64,000 nucleotides of DNA from Eubacterium maltosivorans (GTDB taxonomy: Bacteria; Bacillota; Clostridia; Eubacteriales; Eubacteriaceae). The notes below the pieces were generated by a model. It ran no database searches. It was not told where the DNA came from and saw nothing but the letters and a program-made list of their open reading frames with translations. The DNA lies in contig NZ_CP029487.1 of assembly GCF_002441855.2 (NCBI RefSeq), positions 1,984,001 through 2,048,000 on the forward strand. The letters run 5' to 3'. Made by a program: the position numbers and the translations under genes. This document shows positions 1-9,826 of this stretch, piece by piece. Every line of letters starts with the position of its first letter. Within the stretch, counting starts at the first letter, position 1.

Positions 1-1373
1 AAAATCATCATAAACGGATAAAGAGAGAGTATATACCTAGATTTTATTTCCCAAAATATATAAAATAAAAACATACCCATATAGATTAAATAAATTACTG
101 ATAATTTACCAGATTGTGGTTTAATAAACCAATATAGCGTTAATACAAATAGTATAAAATATTGAGCATATATAAAAGAATCCACTGCTTTTCTTAATAT
201 CTGTTCATTATTCATAAGATATTTTGTTGCTGCCGTTTCATAATAAAATTTCGAATCGCTTTCATTGCAATTCTCTCCAAAGGCGTACCGCTGTGCTTGA
301 TAAGTTCCTTCCATCCACATCCAGTATTCTTTTTTAGCAATAATCCCCATGACTTCTTTTATACCATTACTTTTTAGTCGCGCTACTACATCACTCGCAT
401 TTCTATCTACGCTGTGTGTTCCATCTTGAAACCCGAATTCTTCCTGATTAAAGCCCATATATATGTAAGACCAAACTGGCATTGATCTTTCTCCATCATT
501 ATAGTTGACTATGTGATGAATAAAAAAATTAACACCCAAAAACATAAAAAAACTTACAGAAAAAACAAGAAAAATTATTTTAAATTTTCTTCTAATTTGA
601 GCTTTATTAGTAAAAAAATAGTCAATAATAATAGCAAATATATAGATTAATGCCACCGGCCTAATAAAATATAGTAATACTAATAAAAGAATAGGTACTG
701 CTAGTTTATTTGAATCTTTTAAATAGATATACACTGAAGTTAATGATATCAGTGTAAACGGAATGTCTGTATAAATATGATTAATATATAAAAAAACAGA
801 TCCAAGAGAAAGAAATAGCAAATAAAACAAATTACTATATTTATTGTAATACAAAGATATTAACAGTGTACTCACTTTAGCAATTAAAAGAATACAAATG
901 ATATTTAATATTTTTATAATTATAACATTTTTAGGAAAAACTATAAATATTAGTCCATACAAAAAGCTTACTAAAACATTATTAGGCCACAATTTAAAAT
1001 ATAGGTTATCTAAAAAATATGAAAAGTTTAATTTTGATACTTCAATAGCCGCTCTGAAAATTTGTTCCATATCAGAAAAAGGTTTCAAAGGTACCAAAAT
1101 AATGAATATAATTCCTAAAAAAATATAAATAATGGTAATTAACCATGGCTTGCTGATTTTATTAATTACAGTTCTATATCTTAATAAAAGCATTATTCCT
1201 AAAATTACTAAAAGTACGCATATAATAATTTCCGGAGTCATGTAAATAAACTCCGGAGAATCATCGTAATTGTAATTCGGTTTAATAAACAATGAAATAA
1301 TTGAAAACACACAAAATACAATGAAAAGAAAAATTCTTATACACTTGACAATAGAAAAATAAAATTTATTCAT
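1..1373 (-). CDS. Polytopic membrane glycosyltransferase, GT39/GT-C-like (3' end outside window)
   Basis: A minus-strand reading frame stays open from an ATG at 1373 to the window edge, about 457 codons, so the C-terminus is missing. The start has an AGGAG about 7 bases upstream. Conceptual translation gives one hydrophobic N-terminal helix, a short Tyr/Asp-rich loop, then many membrane segments. Near the visible end is a motif reading ESRYILSLYPF, which I associate with GT-C enzymes of the dolichyl-phosphate-mannose transferase (GT39) type. Such enzymes use polyprenyl-phosphate sugars to decorate surface glycans outside the membrane. It lies last in a run of minus-strand surface polysaccharide genes, which supports that role. 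Substrate unknown; the family call rests on topology and one motif. Confidence 0.7.
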   Translation of the reverse strand, partial: MNKFYFSIVKCIRIFLFIVFCVFSIISLFIKPNYNYDDSPEFIYMTPEIIICVLLVILGIMLLLRYRTVINKISKPWLITIIYIFLGIIFIILVPLKPFSDMEQIFRAAIEVSKLNFSYFLDNLYFKLWPNNVLVSFLYGLIFIVFPKNVIIIKILNIICILLIAKVSTLLISLYYNKYSNLFYLLFLSLGSVFLYINHIYTDIPFTLISLTSVYIYLKDSNKLAVPILLLVLLYFIRPVALIYIFAIIIDYFFTNKAQIRRKFKIIFLVFSVSFFMFLGVNFFIHHIVNYNDGERSMPVWSYIYMGFNQEEFGFQDGTHSVDRNASDVVARLKSNGIKEVMGIIAKKEYWMWMEGTYQAQRYAFGENCNESDSKFYYETAATKYLMNNEQILRKAVDSFIYAQYFILFVLTLYWFIKPQSGKLSVIYLIYMGMFLFYIFWEIKSRYILSLYPFMMI

Positions 1374-1560
1374 CGACTTCTCCTGAGAACATACTTCCTT
1401 CAAATAATCCTCTTTTTTTATTTCATTACATTATAACTTTAAATACCTATTATTTTACATTTCCAAACAACTAATGCAAATATTCAAAAAATTATTATTT
1501 TTAGCACAAAAATTATTTATGCTTTCTATTATATATTAATTATATAATTTCAAAATAGTT

Positions 1561-2514
1561 TTAATTCTTAAGAAAAGTCTCTATAAAATACTTCGGACGT
1601 TCTTTGGTTTCATTATATATTTTTCCAATATATTCTCCAATAATACCAATTGCCAAAAGCTGAACTCCTCCAAGGGCCCATATTGAACATGCTAAAGATG
1701 TCCATCCTGTGATAGTCTGCCCTAAATAGTTCATAATTAGTGAATAAACTAAAATCCCAACACTTACTAAAAAAGATACGACACCAACAATCGAAATCAT
1801 TCTAATTGGTTTTATGCTAAAAGATGTAATACCGTCAAATGCTAATGATAACATTTTTTTCAGAGGATACTTTGACTCTCCAGCAAATCGTTCATGTCGT
1901 TCATATGTGACAACTGATGAAGGATAACCAATCAAAGGGACTATGCCACGCAAAAATAAATTGACTTCTTTAAACTGTGCCAAACCTTCTAATGCCCGTT
2001 TGCTCATTAGGCGATAATCAGCATGATTATATACAATTTCAACACCAAAACTCTTCAACAGTTTATAGAAGCTTTCCGCAGAAAAGCGTTTAAAAAATGT
2101 ATCCGCATCTCTTTTGCTTCGGACTCCATACACAATATCATTTCCATCATAGTATTCATCGACAAATTGATCAATCACATCAATATCATCCTGTAAATCT
2201 GCATCTAATGATATTGCCATATCACAATACGCTTTCGCCGTCATTAAGCCCGCTAAAACAGCATTTTGGTGTCCTTCATTTCTAGATAATTTGATTCCTT
2301 GATAAAGACTGTTTTTATTACATAACCTTTCTATAATTGACCACGTTTGATCTTTTGAGCCATCATTAACAAAGAGAATTCGACTTTCCTTTGAAATTAT
2401 ATTTCTTTCTTTTAAGTTTTCTATTTTATCTTTTAAAGTTTCAGCTGTTATATTTAATACTTGTTCTTCATTGTAACATGGAATAACTAAATACAAAGTT
2501 TTTGGGCCTTTCAT
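1561..2514 (-). CDS. GtrB/DPM1-like polyprenyl-phosphate glycosyltransferase
   Basis: A 317-residue GT2 enzyme. The N-terminal GT-A domain has an IPCYNEE nucleotide-binding start, an FVNDGSKD motif and the metal-binding LDADLQDD. Two membrane helices lie near the C-terminus (roughly residues 238-264 and 270-298), as in GtrB and the DPM synthases that load a sugar onto undecaprenyl phosphate at the inner membrane face. The ATG at 2514 follows GGGAGG by five bases. The lipid-linked sugar would be used by GT-C enzymes such as the two neighbouring polytopic proteins. The Shine-Dalgarno lies directly behind the ancestral stop of the upstream gene (2525), so the two were probably translationally linked. 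Confidence 0.88.
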   Translation of the reverse strand: MKGPKTLYLVIPCYNEEQVLNITAETLKDKIENLKERNIISKESRILFVNDGSKDQTWSIIERLCNKNSLYQGIKLSRNEGHQNAVLAGLMTAKAYCDMAISLDADLQDDIDVIDQFVDEYYDGNDIVYGVRSKRDADTFFKRFSAESFYKLLKSFGVEIVYNHADYRLMSKRALEGLAQFKEVNLFLRGIVPLIGYPSSVVTYERHERFAGESKYPLKKMLSLAFDGITSFSIKPIRMISIVGVVSFLVSVGILVYSLIMNYLGQTITGWTSLACSIWALGGVQLLAIGIIGEYIGKIYNETKERPKYFIETFLKN

Positions 2515-2524
2515 AAAAACCTCC

Positions 2525-2687
2525 CTAAATATTATTTTTTAAGTATCCAAATAGTTCTAGCCATTTGTACGCTTTATACTTTACAAAAATATTTAAATCA
2601 TCTGGTAATTTTTCCATATATTTTAAAAGTTTAAAAATTTTATCTTTTTTTACAAAAGTATATGTTCTAAGTTTTTTGATCAATTTA
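2525..2687 (-). pseudogene. Displaced C-terminal tail of the upstream membrane protein
   Basis: This stretch between two minus-strand genes is coding-like but has no start of its own. In the frame reached by deleting one copy of the 11-bp duplication (2688-2698/2699-2709) it encodes a basic, Lys-rich tail of about 53 residues that includes the segments LIKKLRTYTF and KYMEKLPDDL and ends in a TAG at 2525-2527. The first bases after the stop are the GGAGG of the next gene, the spacing expected of an intact gene pair. Confidence 0.75.
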
Positions 2688-4275
2688 TCAGGATCAAGTC
2701 AGGATCAATCCACTCAAAGGAAACTGATTCTGGAAGACTATAATATATTTTCATAGCACTAGTAACCCCATTATCATAATAATAAGGCATTACATATCCA
2801 TAAAGATCATCCTTTAATTTGCATAAAATTATTGAATCAATTCTAAAATTTGTTTTTTCTTTTTCCTTAGCTTCAAGCAAAATTTGTTCATTATATTTTA
2901 AAACTCGGCTATTTATTCCGTATCCATTATAAACTGGCAATAGACTAAAAATAGAAATCGCTACTATGACTCCAATAAAACCAACTTGAATTTTTTTTCT
3001 TCTTATATGATAAACTATTTTCACAAAAACATCTAGTGCTACAATAAAATATATTAACATAAATGGCGCAAACGATCTTAATGTAAGTGTTGGAGACACT
3101 ATTAATGCTCCAACAGTTATAAATCCAAACATAAATGATATAACAATAATGAATTTTTTTTCTAAAATATAATACGTTTCTATTTGAATAAACGTCAGTA
3201 AAACAAATAAAATTAATGTTATATTTAGTATTATTGTATGCGTAGTATTTTCGGTCAAACTGTAGAGATTGCCGTTTGTTTTCAAAACTAAAATAAAAAT
3301 TATAATATTTAATGTACAATAAAAATAATTAACACATTTTAGTCCCCATTTCCTTTTTATAAGGCATATTGAAATAACTAATGTAGTAATTAAAACTAAT
3401 AGCAAAAATAAGTAAAAGCTATCAGAAAAGAATAATTTAGCAACTCCTTCAAAATTTAGTAACAATTTATCCAAAAATGATATCTCACCCCCATTTGAAG
3501 TTTCTGTTACTGAAAGCCTCAATCTATTCCCTGGCGAAAAGACCAAAAAACAGAATGCTCCACAAATTCCTAAAAGACTGATTATATCAAATTTTTCTAT
3601 TCTTATTTTAAAGTACAGCTTTTTTAATAATAATATGAAAATAAATGTCACGATTAATGCTCCACCTAATTGTTCTTGAGAACTTGATAGAAGCAAAAAA
3701 CATAAAAAAGAAATTAATTTATAAGCTATATTATCTCTACTTCTTTCTTTTATATTTATTTTTATATAAAAAATAAACCCAATAAGAAATAAAATAGTTG
3801 GAACCAAATATACCATTGCTGCTATAAACCAGAAAAATGAATCTCTTAATACATCTATTTGAATAAAACCAAATAAAGAACATGCTAATATTCCTGAATA
3901 AGCCAATGGAATTTTTTTTCCGCCACTTTTTAATACATAATAATGGATAATGTAAAACAATCCACAAACAACAAAAGACATAAATAAACGCATTATCCAT
4001 AAACCGTTTTTAAGTAGTATTATTTCTAAAAAATATGCAAAAACTCGCCCCCCCCATCCATTATAATGTAATTTTAAAAATTCAAACAACTGAGCTAACG
4101 AATAATTCGTACCTTCTATTCCTGGCACTTGCACCGCATAAGATAGTGTAACGTATCCATAATCATCAAAATACATAAAAACATTTCTATATTGTAGTAA
4201 CAAAAACATAAAAAATAAAACCATTATAAAACAAAAAACATAATAATCAGCTTTATTATTTTTATTATAAAGCAC
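2680..4275 (-). CDS. Polytopic membrane protein, GT-C-like, C-terminally truncated by a frameshift
   Basis: A 531-residue protein with about a dozen hydrophobic segments. An FDDYGYV motif in the first external loop resembles the acidic catalytic loop of GtrC/GT-C type surface glycosyltransferases; I do not recognise the exact family (a DUF6056-like protein is possible). The start is GTG at 4275 with GGGAGG six bases before it. The present stop at 2680 is not the original one. The bases just before it contain an 11-bp tandem duplication; removing one copy restores a frame that runs 53 more codons to a stop at 2525, directly before the next gene's ribosome site. The intact form would be about 579 residues. 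Confidence 0.75.
   Translation of the reverse strand: MLYNKNNKADYYVFCFIMVLFFMFLLLQYRNVFMYFDDYGYVTLSYAVQVPGIEGTNYSLAQLFEFLKLHYNGWGGRVFAYFLEIILLKNGLWIMRLFMSFVVCGLFYIIHYYVLKSGGKKIPLAYSGILACSLFGFIQIDVLRDSFFWFIAAMVYLVPTILFLIGFIFYIKINIKERSRDNIAYKLISFLCFLLLSSSQEQLGGALIVTFIFILLLKKLYFKIRIEKFDIISLLGICGAFCFLVFSPGNRLRLSVTETSNGGEISFLDKLLLNFEGVAKLFFSDSFYLFLLLVLITTLVISICLIKRKWGLKCVNYFYCTLNIIIFILVLKTNGNLYSLTENTTHTIILNITLILFVLLTFIQIETYYILEKKFIIVISFMFGFITVGALIVSPTLTLRSFAPFMLIYFIVALDVFVKIVYHIRRKKIQVGFIGVIVAISIFSLLPVYNGYGINSRVLKYNEQILLEAKEKEKTNFRIDSIILCKLKDDLYGYVMPYYYDNGVTSAMKIYYSLPESVSFEWIDPDLILIN
2688..2709. repeat. 11-bp tandem duplication causing a frameshift
   Basis: The plus strand reads TCAGGATCAA at 2688-2697 and again at 2699-2708, an offset of 11 bases. 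Eleven is not a multiple of three, so gain or loss of one unit switches the C-terminus of the overlapping membrane protein gene between a short and a long form. Confidence 0.85.
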
Positions 4276-4712
4276 TTCAATCCTCCCAGCCTATAAACTC
4301 TCTATATTTTATTGCTATATCTGATTCCATAGCTAAAAACGCACTTTAAATCATTTACTAATTTTATTTTCCACAACTTTACCCCAAAATTTTTTTAAAA
4401 AAGAAACAAAAACTGATTAAAAGATTTTTACTTTTTAAAAAGCAACTACCTAAATAGGGTACAAAAATTCAACTAAACTAACTAAATTGATAAAAGCATT
4501 CGAAGTTCAAAATACAGACTAATTTTGAATTGCTAATCAGTTTTTAAAACCCGTTGCCCTCAAACAATGCCTTGAAGATGTTAAAATGGCACAATACAAA
4601 AAGATGATTATAACTATATTGATATTAGTTTAAGTACAGTTTTAAGGTATTACAACTTTCAAATAAAATAATCAACACTGTATGTTCATAAATCCTTTTC
4701 AAAAAAGTCTAA
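4276..4712. other. AT-rich intergenic gap, no gene seen
   Basis: About 440 bases between two minus-strand membrane protein genes. All six frames are short and interrupted. I see no tRNA, no repeated unit and no convincing terminator. It may hold the promoter of the downstream gene, but no spacing-correct consensus pair stands out in the AT-rich sequence. Confidence 0.5.
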
Positions 4713-6629
4713 TTAAACAAGATATCCACTCACTAATTTAAATAACAACAACAGCAAAAGAAATGTACAAAGGCAAATAACAAATCCATTAATATGGACT
4801 TCTTTAAATGTATTTTTTATTTTATTTGTTTTAAAAAGTAACAATAACGGAAAGAGCAACGGTGCAAAATATCTTCCTTGCACTCCAGATATTGTAAGAG
4901 ACCCCACTGGAGTAAATGTTATATACAATGACGTAATCACCAATCCCCAAGATAACAAAACACAAAATAATAAATAAATTTTATTTTTAATTCCCATATT
5001 TTTAGGAAGTTCATTATTGTCTACTACAGCTAAAACAAGCATAAAAAACGTAACAATATAACTTATTCCTGAGGAAAACGTTCCGCTATATGCAAAATTT
5101 CCGATTGGTCCTTCAAAATAAGACGGTAGACTTTTTAAGACATAATTCAAACAAATATTTGCATAAGTAAAAATATGAGTAATAATAAAATTAATCTGTC
5201 CTTCTACACTTACACCTTCTATGACCCATTGTGCTAAACCATTAAACGAAGAATACAGCGTATTTACTGTAATTACGCATCCTAGTACTAACAGCATCAA
5301 AAATTTGAGAGCAAAGCCATTTTTAAAAACACTAATATTCTTCTTTATTATAGGCATGTTTTTATTAGGTAAAATTAAAAACAACAGTGCCAATGGCGCA
5401 TACGTTATTTTACCCGTTATCATTATACTTGAAGCTAATAGATATAAAACTAATTTTTTAGTCGTAATTTTATTTGAATAAAACATGTTGATAAATATCG
5501 TCACTGTAGCAAGCGAAAAGCTATATGTAACTGGATCTGCAGAATATGAACATGCTAAATACAACATTCCAGGTAATAAACCTAAAAGAAAAATAAGTCT
5601 TTTACCTATTAACGTTTGTTTTATAAGTATACTTATGACCAAACAATATGCAATCAAATTAAACAATCTTCCTAAATAAAAAACGTTGATAAAAGGTAAA
5701 GACAAAAATTTCCCTAAAAAAATTCCTATCGCCGCAGGTACATAAGCGGTTGGCAAATATGGTTTTGCAGTTGTATCATAATACCTCTTTGTTTCATAAT
5801 CATTTTTTTTATATAAGTCGTAATAGTTGTTTCTTTCTTCTGTTGTATCAAAAGATGTAGATATTCCATTAAAACTAAAAAAACGCTCTATATTCTCTGG
5901 CCAATATATTTCTTTATTTTTTTCTATTCCAAAATCAAAAGATGCTGTTTGATATGCCTTAACAAAATGTTCCCTTTCGTCAAACGAAAAGTAGGTAGGC
6001 ATTGTAATAACTATATTAATTCCGAAGATAATTGCAATAATTAAAAAAGTAATGTGCAGTTTTAATATAAAATATTTAAAATTAAAAATTAAAACTAACA
6101 ACACATATAAAATTGAAAACAGTAAAAAAAAGCGGCTCCAATCAAAATAAAATTGATTATCAATTTCAATACGCGAAATATGAACTGATGTCTCTAAATT
6201 ATTTTTTAAATATTCATTAAAATTCAGTTCTATTGTCGGATGTACTTTGCTATCAATTTTTAAAAACACCTGATCATTGTAGAGAGGATCTGCTAAATTA
6301 ATTTTTCGTTCGTTTTTTTTAGTATCTGGGTATTGAGTTCTTATCTCAAATGCAGATGAGTTTTTGTCTAAAATAATTTTTAATCTTAATATGTCGATAC
6401 TTTTCGAATTCTCAATTGTAATACTGCTTTGTGTATTCGTAGCTATATATCCACTATCAAATATAATATTATTAGTTTTAATATCACTATCACAAATTTC
6501 AATTATACCTTTTTGATTTTCATTTAGAAAAAAATATCGATAATTAAAACCGAATATTTCAATTAAAAGTGAGACAAAAAATACAATAATAACTAATAAA
6601 ATATTTTTTCTTAAAATATTCTTTCTCAT
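4713..6629 (-). CDS. DUF2142-family polytopic membrane protein
   Basis: A 638-residue protein. After an N-terminal helix (about residues 8-28) comes an extracytoplasmic beta-rich region of about 130 residues, then roughly eleven membrane segments. The loop motif MPTYFSFDEREHF with a following AYQ matches the conserved acidic loop of DUF2142 proteins, which occur in surface polysaccharide loci and look like GT-C glycosyltransferases. The ATG at 6629 has AAGGAGAG just upstream. Its place between GtrB-like and DPM-like genes suggests that it transfers a polyprenyl-linked sugar outside the cell. Sugar and acceptor cannot be read from the sequence. Confidence 0.78.
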   Translation of the reverse strand: MRKNILRKNILLVIIVFFVSLLIEIFGFNYRYFFLNENQKGIIEICDSDIKTNNIIFDSGYIATNTQSSITIENSKSIDILRLKIILDKNSSAFEIRTQYPDTKKNERKINLADPLYNDQVFLKIDSKVHPTIELNFNEYLKNNLETSVHISRIEIDNQFYFDWSRFFLLFSILYVLLVLIFNFKYFILKLHITFLIIAIIFGINIVITMPTYFSFDEREHFVKAYQTASFDFGIEKNKEIYWPENIERFFSFNGISTSFDTTEERNNYYDLYKKNDYETKRYYDTTAKPYLPTAYVPAAIGIFLGKFLSLPFINVFYLGRLFNLIAYCLVISILIKQTLIGKRLIFLLGLLPGMLYLACSYSADPVTYSFSLATVTIFINMFYSNKITTKKLVLYLLASSIMITGKITYAPLALLFLILPNKNMPIIKKNISVFKNGFALKFLMLLVLGCVITVNTLYSSFNGLAQWVIEGVSVEGQINFIITHIFTYANICLNYVLKSLPSYFEGPIGNFAYSGTFSSGISYIVTFFMLVLAVVDNNELPKNMGIKNKIYLLFCVLLSWGLVITSLYITFTPVGSLTISGVQGRYFAPLLFPLLLLFKTNKIKNTFKEVHINGFVICLCTFLLLLLLFKLVSGYLV

Positions 6630-6903
6630 TTTCTCTCCTTTTCGATTTCATTTCGTTTGTAATAAAATAAGTTCATTTTATCTTAAAAACTATCAAACAT
6701 TATCCCCAAAGCACAAGTAAACAAAAAATAAACAAACTACCATTTGATTCACAAAGTCAAGTTGCTGTATCTTAATAAGAAAGTTTTAGACAATACTATA
6801 TCAAATCACATTATATTTTTAAAAACAAAGAATTATTTACTCATTCTCCAATGTGATAAAATTTAAATTTATCAACTCGCTCCTACATTCTTAATTTTTA
6901 TAA

Positions 6904-7284
6904 TCAACCTTTCTTTATTATCTTTGATTTATTTTTTTCTATTTCTAATTCCCTAACTCTTTTTTCCAATATAGCTAATGCTTGAATTGTTTTTCTATTT
7001 TTTTCATTTAAATCTGATATTATAATTGTGATAGATAACAAAATCAATAATACAAACATTGCTTCAATAACATAAACTACATTTACTGGTGTTTCAATCC
7101 CTACTATACGTGATATCCAATAAACAATTTCAGGAAAGGTAATTAACAGTAACAGCGCAAATACAGAAAACAACCAAATTAAAGAATATTGTAAATTCAA
7201 CTTTTGTTTTCTTAATAAATTAATAATTATGAATAGAAAAAATATAATCGCAATCGCCAGAAAAATCCTTAGTGTTATATTCAT
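6904..7284 (-). CDS. DUF2304 small membrane protein
   Basis: A 126-residue protein with three hydrophobic helices (about residues 4-23, 31-57 and 66-90) and a charged C-terminal coiled coil rich in Lys and Glu. This is the layout of DUF2304 proteins, which are typically encoded beside a DPM-like GT2 enzyme, as here: the GT2 gene ends two bases before this start. The pair may form a membrane-bound polyprenyl-phosphate sugar synthase, with this protein as the anchor the GT2 partner lacks. That joint role is inferred from gene pairing. About 270 AT-rich bases with no recognisable gene separate it from the next gene downstream. Confidence 0.8.
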   Translation of the reverse strand: MNITLRIFLAIAIIFFLFIIINLLRKQKLNLQYSLIWLFSVFALLLLITFPEIVYWISRIVGIETPVNVVYVIEAMFVLLILLSITIIISDLNEKNRKTIQALAILEKRVRELEIEKNKSKIIKKG

Positions 7285-7286
7285 TG

Positions 7287-8003
7287 TTATTTTCCTTTTC
7301 TAAAAGAACCTAGTCGGCAAATAATAATTGCTAAAAAGACCTTTATCATATAATAAACTGATTTAAATGCCTTTATTGAAGATTCTCCTCCCTTTCTTTC
7401 AGACATTACAACCGAAACTTCCTTAATAGTAAAATTGTTTAAAGTAGCAGCAATAATTGCTTCTGGTTCAGGATAGTCTGATGCATAATACATAGAAAAA
7501 AACGTAGTTAAGGCTTTATTCGTTGCTCTAAATCCACTTGTTGTATCTTTTATCTCTTTACCACTCAACGATTTAATTAATATTCTCAACATATTTATTC
7601 CTATCCTCCTCGCACCTGAAGATTGAAAACCTTCTTTCGTAATAAATCTAGAGCCAATGACCATGTCCGCTTGATTGTTGATAATCGGTTCGATAAGATT
7701 TTTTATAAAGAATGGGTCATGCTGCCCATCTCCATCCATTTGAATTGCAATATCATAATCTTGTTCCACGGCATATTTATAACCAGTCTGAACGCCTCCA
7801 CCTATCCCCAGATTAACAGGTAAGTCAATAAAATTATAATTTTTTTCTAAACATATTTTTTTTGTATTATCAATTGAACAGTCATTAATAATAACATAAT
7901 CTAATTTAATATTTGGAATAGTAATTTCCTTTAAATTTTCAATCACACTCTCTATCGAATCCTGCTCATTATAAGCAGGAACAATTACCAGCACTTTTAT
8001 CAT
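7287..8003 (-). CDS. DPM-like GT2 glycosyltransferase without membrane tail
   Basis: A 238-residue GT2 enzyme with VPAYNEQD at the N-terminus, an IINDCSIDNT motif and the metal-binding QMDGDGQHDP. The later GSRF and DTTSGFRA segments fit dolichol/polyprenyl-phosphate mannose synthase-like proteins. It lacks the two C-terminal helices of GtrB proteins, so membrane attachment probably comes from the adjacent DUF2304 protein. It should transfer a nucleotide-activated sugar to a polyprenyl phosphate for use by one of the nearby GT-C-type proteins. Donor sugar unknown. Confidence 0.85.
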   Translation of the reverse strand: MIKVLVIVPAYNEQDSIESVIENLKEITIPNIKLDYVIINDCSIDNTKKICLEKNYNFIDLPVNLGIGGGVQTGYKYAVEQDYDIAIQMDGDGQHDPFFIKNLIEPIINNQADMVIGSRFITKEGFQSSGARRIGINMLRILIKSLSGKEIKDTTSGFRATNKALTTFFSMYYASDYPEPEAIIAATLNNFTIKEVSVVMSERKGGESSIKAFKSVYYMIKVFLAIIICRLGSFRKGK

Positions 8004-8026
8004 TACATAACCCCATAACCTTTCAT

Positions 8027-8392
8027 TTAACTAGGTTTAATATTCATAAATACAACGCCAGCCAAAATCAAAATAATCCCAATCCATTGAAAACTTCCAA
8101 TATGTTCTTTCAAAATAAAGATTGAAGCCATAATTATCAAAATATTTGATAACCCTAGAGCAATAGGTTGTATATAACTCAAATCAAATTTTTGCACAAT
8201 TGAAATCCATAATAAAAAGCTAATAATATATAAACATAATCCTATTAAAGTTGTATATGATAAAGATAAATTAAAAAAACTGGAATTAACCACTAAAGCA
8301 TTATTTTCTGCTCCAATTTTGACTAACGTTAACCCCCCAACACTACAAAATAAATAGACTATAAATACTACAATAAACATGAATGCAAACAC
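8027..8392 (-). CDS. SMR/EamA-like four-helix membrane protein
   Basis: A 121-residue protein with four membrane helices, ending in an IGIILILAGVVFMN helix typical of small multidrug resistance (SMR) and ArnE/ArnF-like half-EamA proteins. In polysaccharide loci such proteins are suspected of flipping polyprenyl-linked monosaccharides across the membrane. The start is probably GTG at 8392 because AAAGGAG lies just upstream; an in-frame ATG four codons later is too far from it. It sits 15 bases after the initiating transferase gene and before the DPM-like gene, so a flippase role for the lipid-linked sugar is reasonable but inferred. Confidence 0.72.
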   Translation of the reverse strand: MFAFMFIVVFIVYLFCSVGGLTLVKIGAENNALVVNSSFFNLSLSYTTLIGLCLYIISFLLWISIVQKFDLSYIQPIALGLSNILIIMASIFILKEHIGSFQWIGIILILAGVVFMNIKPS

Positions 8393-8407
8393 TCTCTCCT
8401 TTAAAAT

Positions 8408-9805
8408 CTAATAAGCATTCTTAACCAACGCCCCAAACGTCATAAAAAACACTTTCACATCCAGCCACAGCGACCAGTTTTCAATATACTCAATATCACA
8501 GTTAATCCGCTCCGCAATCGAAGTATCGCCTCGCCAGCCGTTTACCTGGGCCCAGCCGGTAATTCCCGGCCTTACATGATGCTTAATCATATACTTGGGC
8601 ACTTCATCTTTAAACTGCTGCACATAAAACGGACGCTCTGGTCTCGGACCGATAATACTCATATCGCCCTTTAACACGTTAAAAAACTGCGGTATCTCAT
8701 CCAAACTTGTTTTCCTGAGAAAGGAGCCAAATTTCGTCTTTCTCGGGTCATCCTCAGTAGTCCAAAGCTTATCGCCTTTTTCTGGAATATCATTTCGCAT
8801 TGATCGGAATTTATAGATATAAAATTCCTTCCGGTTCATGCCCACGCGGATCTGCTTATAAATAACAGGCCCTGGAGAGGTTACTTTGACCAAAATCGCT
8901 AAAATCAGATAAAGCCATGAAAAGACGATTAAAAACGTACCGGACAAAAGAATATCCAGCGCCCTTTTGACAAACTTATTAAAGGGCTCATCCAGCGGTA
9001 TATACCGCGTGTTGATCAATGGGATGCCATCGAGCTCATCAAAAGCTGGTCTGGAGCCCTGAACCAGATTAAAATAATCTGGGATAACCTGTGTTTTTAT
9101 ACCCTGATACTCACATTTGTCGATCACATCATTGATGCGCTTAAAGCTGGTATTTGGCAGCGCAATAATGACTTCATCCACACGAAATTCTTCCAGTATA
9201 TCATTCATTTCTTTTGTGGTTCCCAAAATAGGTAAACCATTTTTATCACTCTTCGGATAATAATCGTCAACGTAGCCGCAAATTTTGTAGCCAAGCTGCC
9301 GGTCTCCTAATACTTTATCCGCAAAAGCCTGTCCCAGGGCACCAGCTCCCACGATGATAATATACTTAATGTTGTAACCGCGCTCACGCATCATTCGGAG
9401 CATTTTTCGAATGGTGCCCCGCTCCAGAGACATGATTACAATGGAAAACAGGAAGAATAGTCCAAGCATATATCTTGAAAAGTGAATACTCTTCTCTGTA
9501 TATAAAACTGCCATTACAATTAAAATCCCAATTATATTGGATAATATAATTTCCTGGCACTCTTTAAAAAAGCGTTGCTTTCGATACGGTTTATACAAGC
9601 CAAAAATAAGAAACAAAATCAGGTAGACAGGTATGATAAAAATCAGCAGGCCAACATAAGCCTCGAAATGCATTGTGCGCACACCATCCGTAAAAAACGG
9701 GGAGACAAACCGAATATACCAGGCCAGAAGAAGCGCGACGCTGACGACAACAGCATCAAAAACAACCAGCAGAAAATTAAAAAAATGTTGATTACTTTTT
9801 ATCAT
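8408..9805 (-). CDS. Polyprenyl glycosylphosphotransferase (WbaP/WcaJ type)
   Basis: A 465-residue initiating transferase. Five N-terminal membrane helices (to about residue 120) are followed by a nucleotide-binding-like domain with GAGALGQAFA, then a sixth hydrophobic segment and the C-terminal catalytic domain with the family signatures PGPVIYKQIR, KFRSM, TSLDEIPQ, GPRPE and RPGITGWAQVNGWRG. Such enzymes move a sugar-1-phosphate from a nucleotide sugar to undecaprenyl phosphate, the first committed step of a surface polysaccharide. The ATG at 9805 follows AAAGGAGATAG. Base composition is clearly less AT-rich than in the genes just downstream, marking a boundary near 8.4 kb. The sugar (glucose or galactose is common) is not predictable. 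Confidence 0.93.
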   Translation of the reverse strand: MIKSNQHFFNFLLVVFDAVVVSVALLLAWYIRFVSPFFTDGVRTMHFEAYVGLLIFIIPVYLILFLIFGLYKPYRKQRFFKECQEIILSNIIGILIVMAVLYTEKSIHFSRYMLGLFFLFSIVIMSLERGTIRKMLRMMRERGYNIKYIIIVGAGALGQAFADKVLGDRQLGYKICGYVDDYYPKSDKNGLPILGTTKEMNDILEEFRVDEVIIALPNTSFKRINDVIDKCEYQGIKTQVIPDYFNLVQGSRPAFDELDGIPLINTRYIPLDEPFNKFVKRALDILLSGTFLIVFSWLYLILAILVKVTSPGPVIYKQIRVGMNRKEFYIYKFRSMRNDIPEKGDKLWTTEDDPRKTKFGSFLRKTSLDEIPQFFNVLKGDMSIIGPRPERPFYVQQFKDEVPKYMIKHHVRPGITGWAQVNGWRGDTSIAERINCDIEYIENWSLWLDVKVFFMTFGALVKNAY

Positions 9806-9826
9806 AGCTTCTATCTCCTTTTAAGA

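Noticed and set aside
4500-4690. AT-rich stretch resembling a type II CRISPR repeat or tracrRNA (GTTTTTAAAACC, GTTTTAAGGTATTACAAC)
   Set aside because: No unit is repeated at regular spacing, there are no spacers, and no cas gene is nearby.
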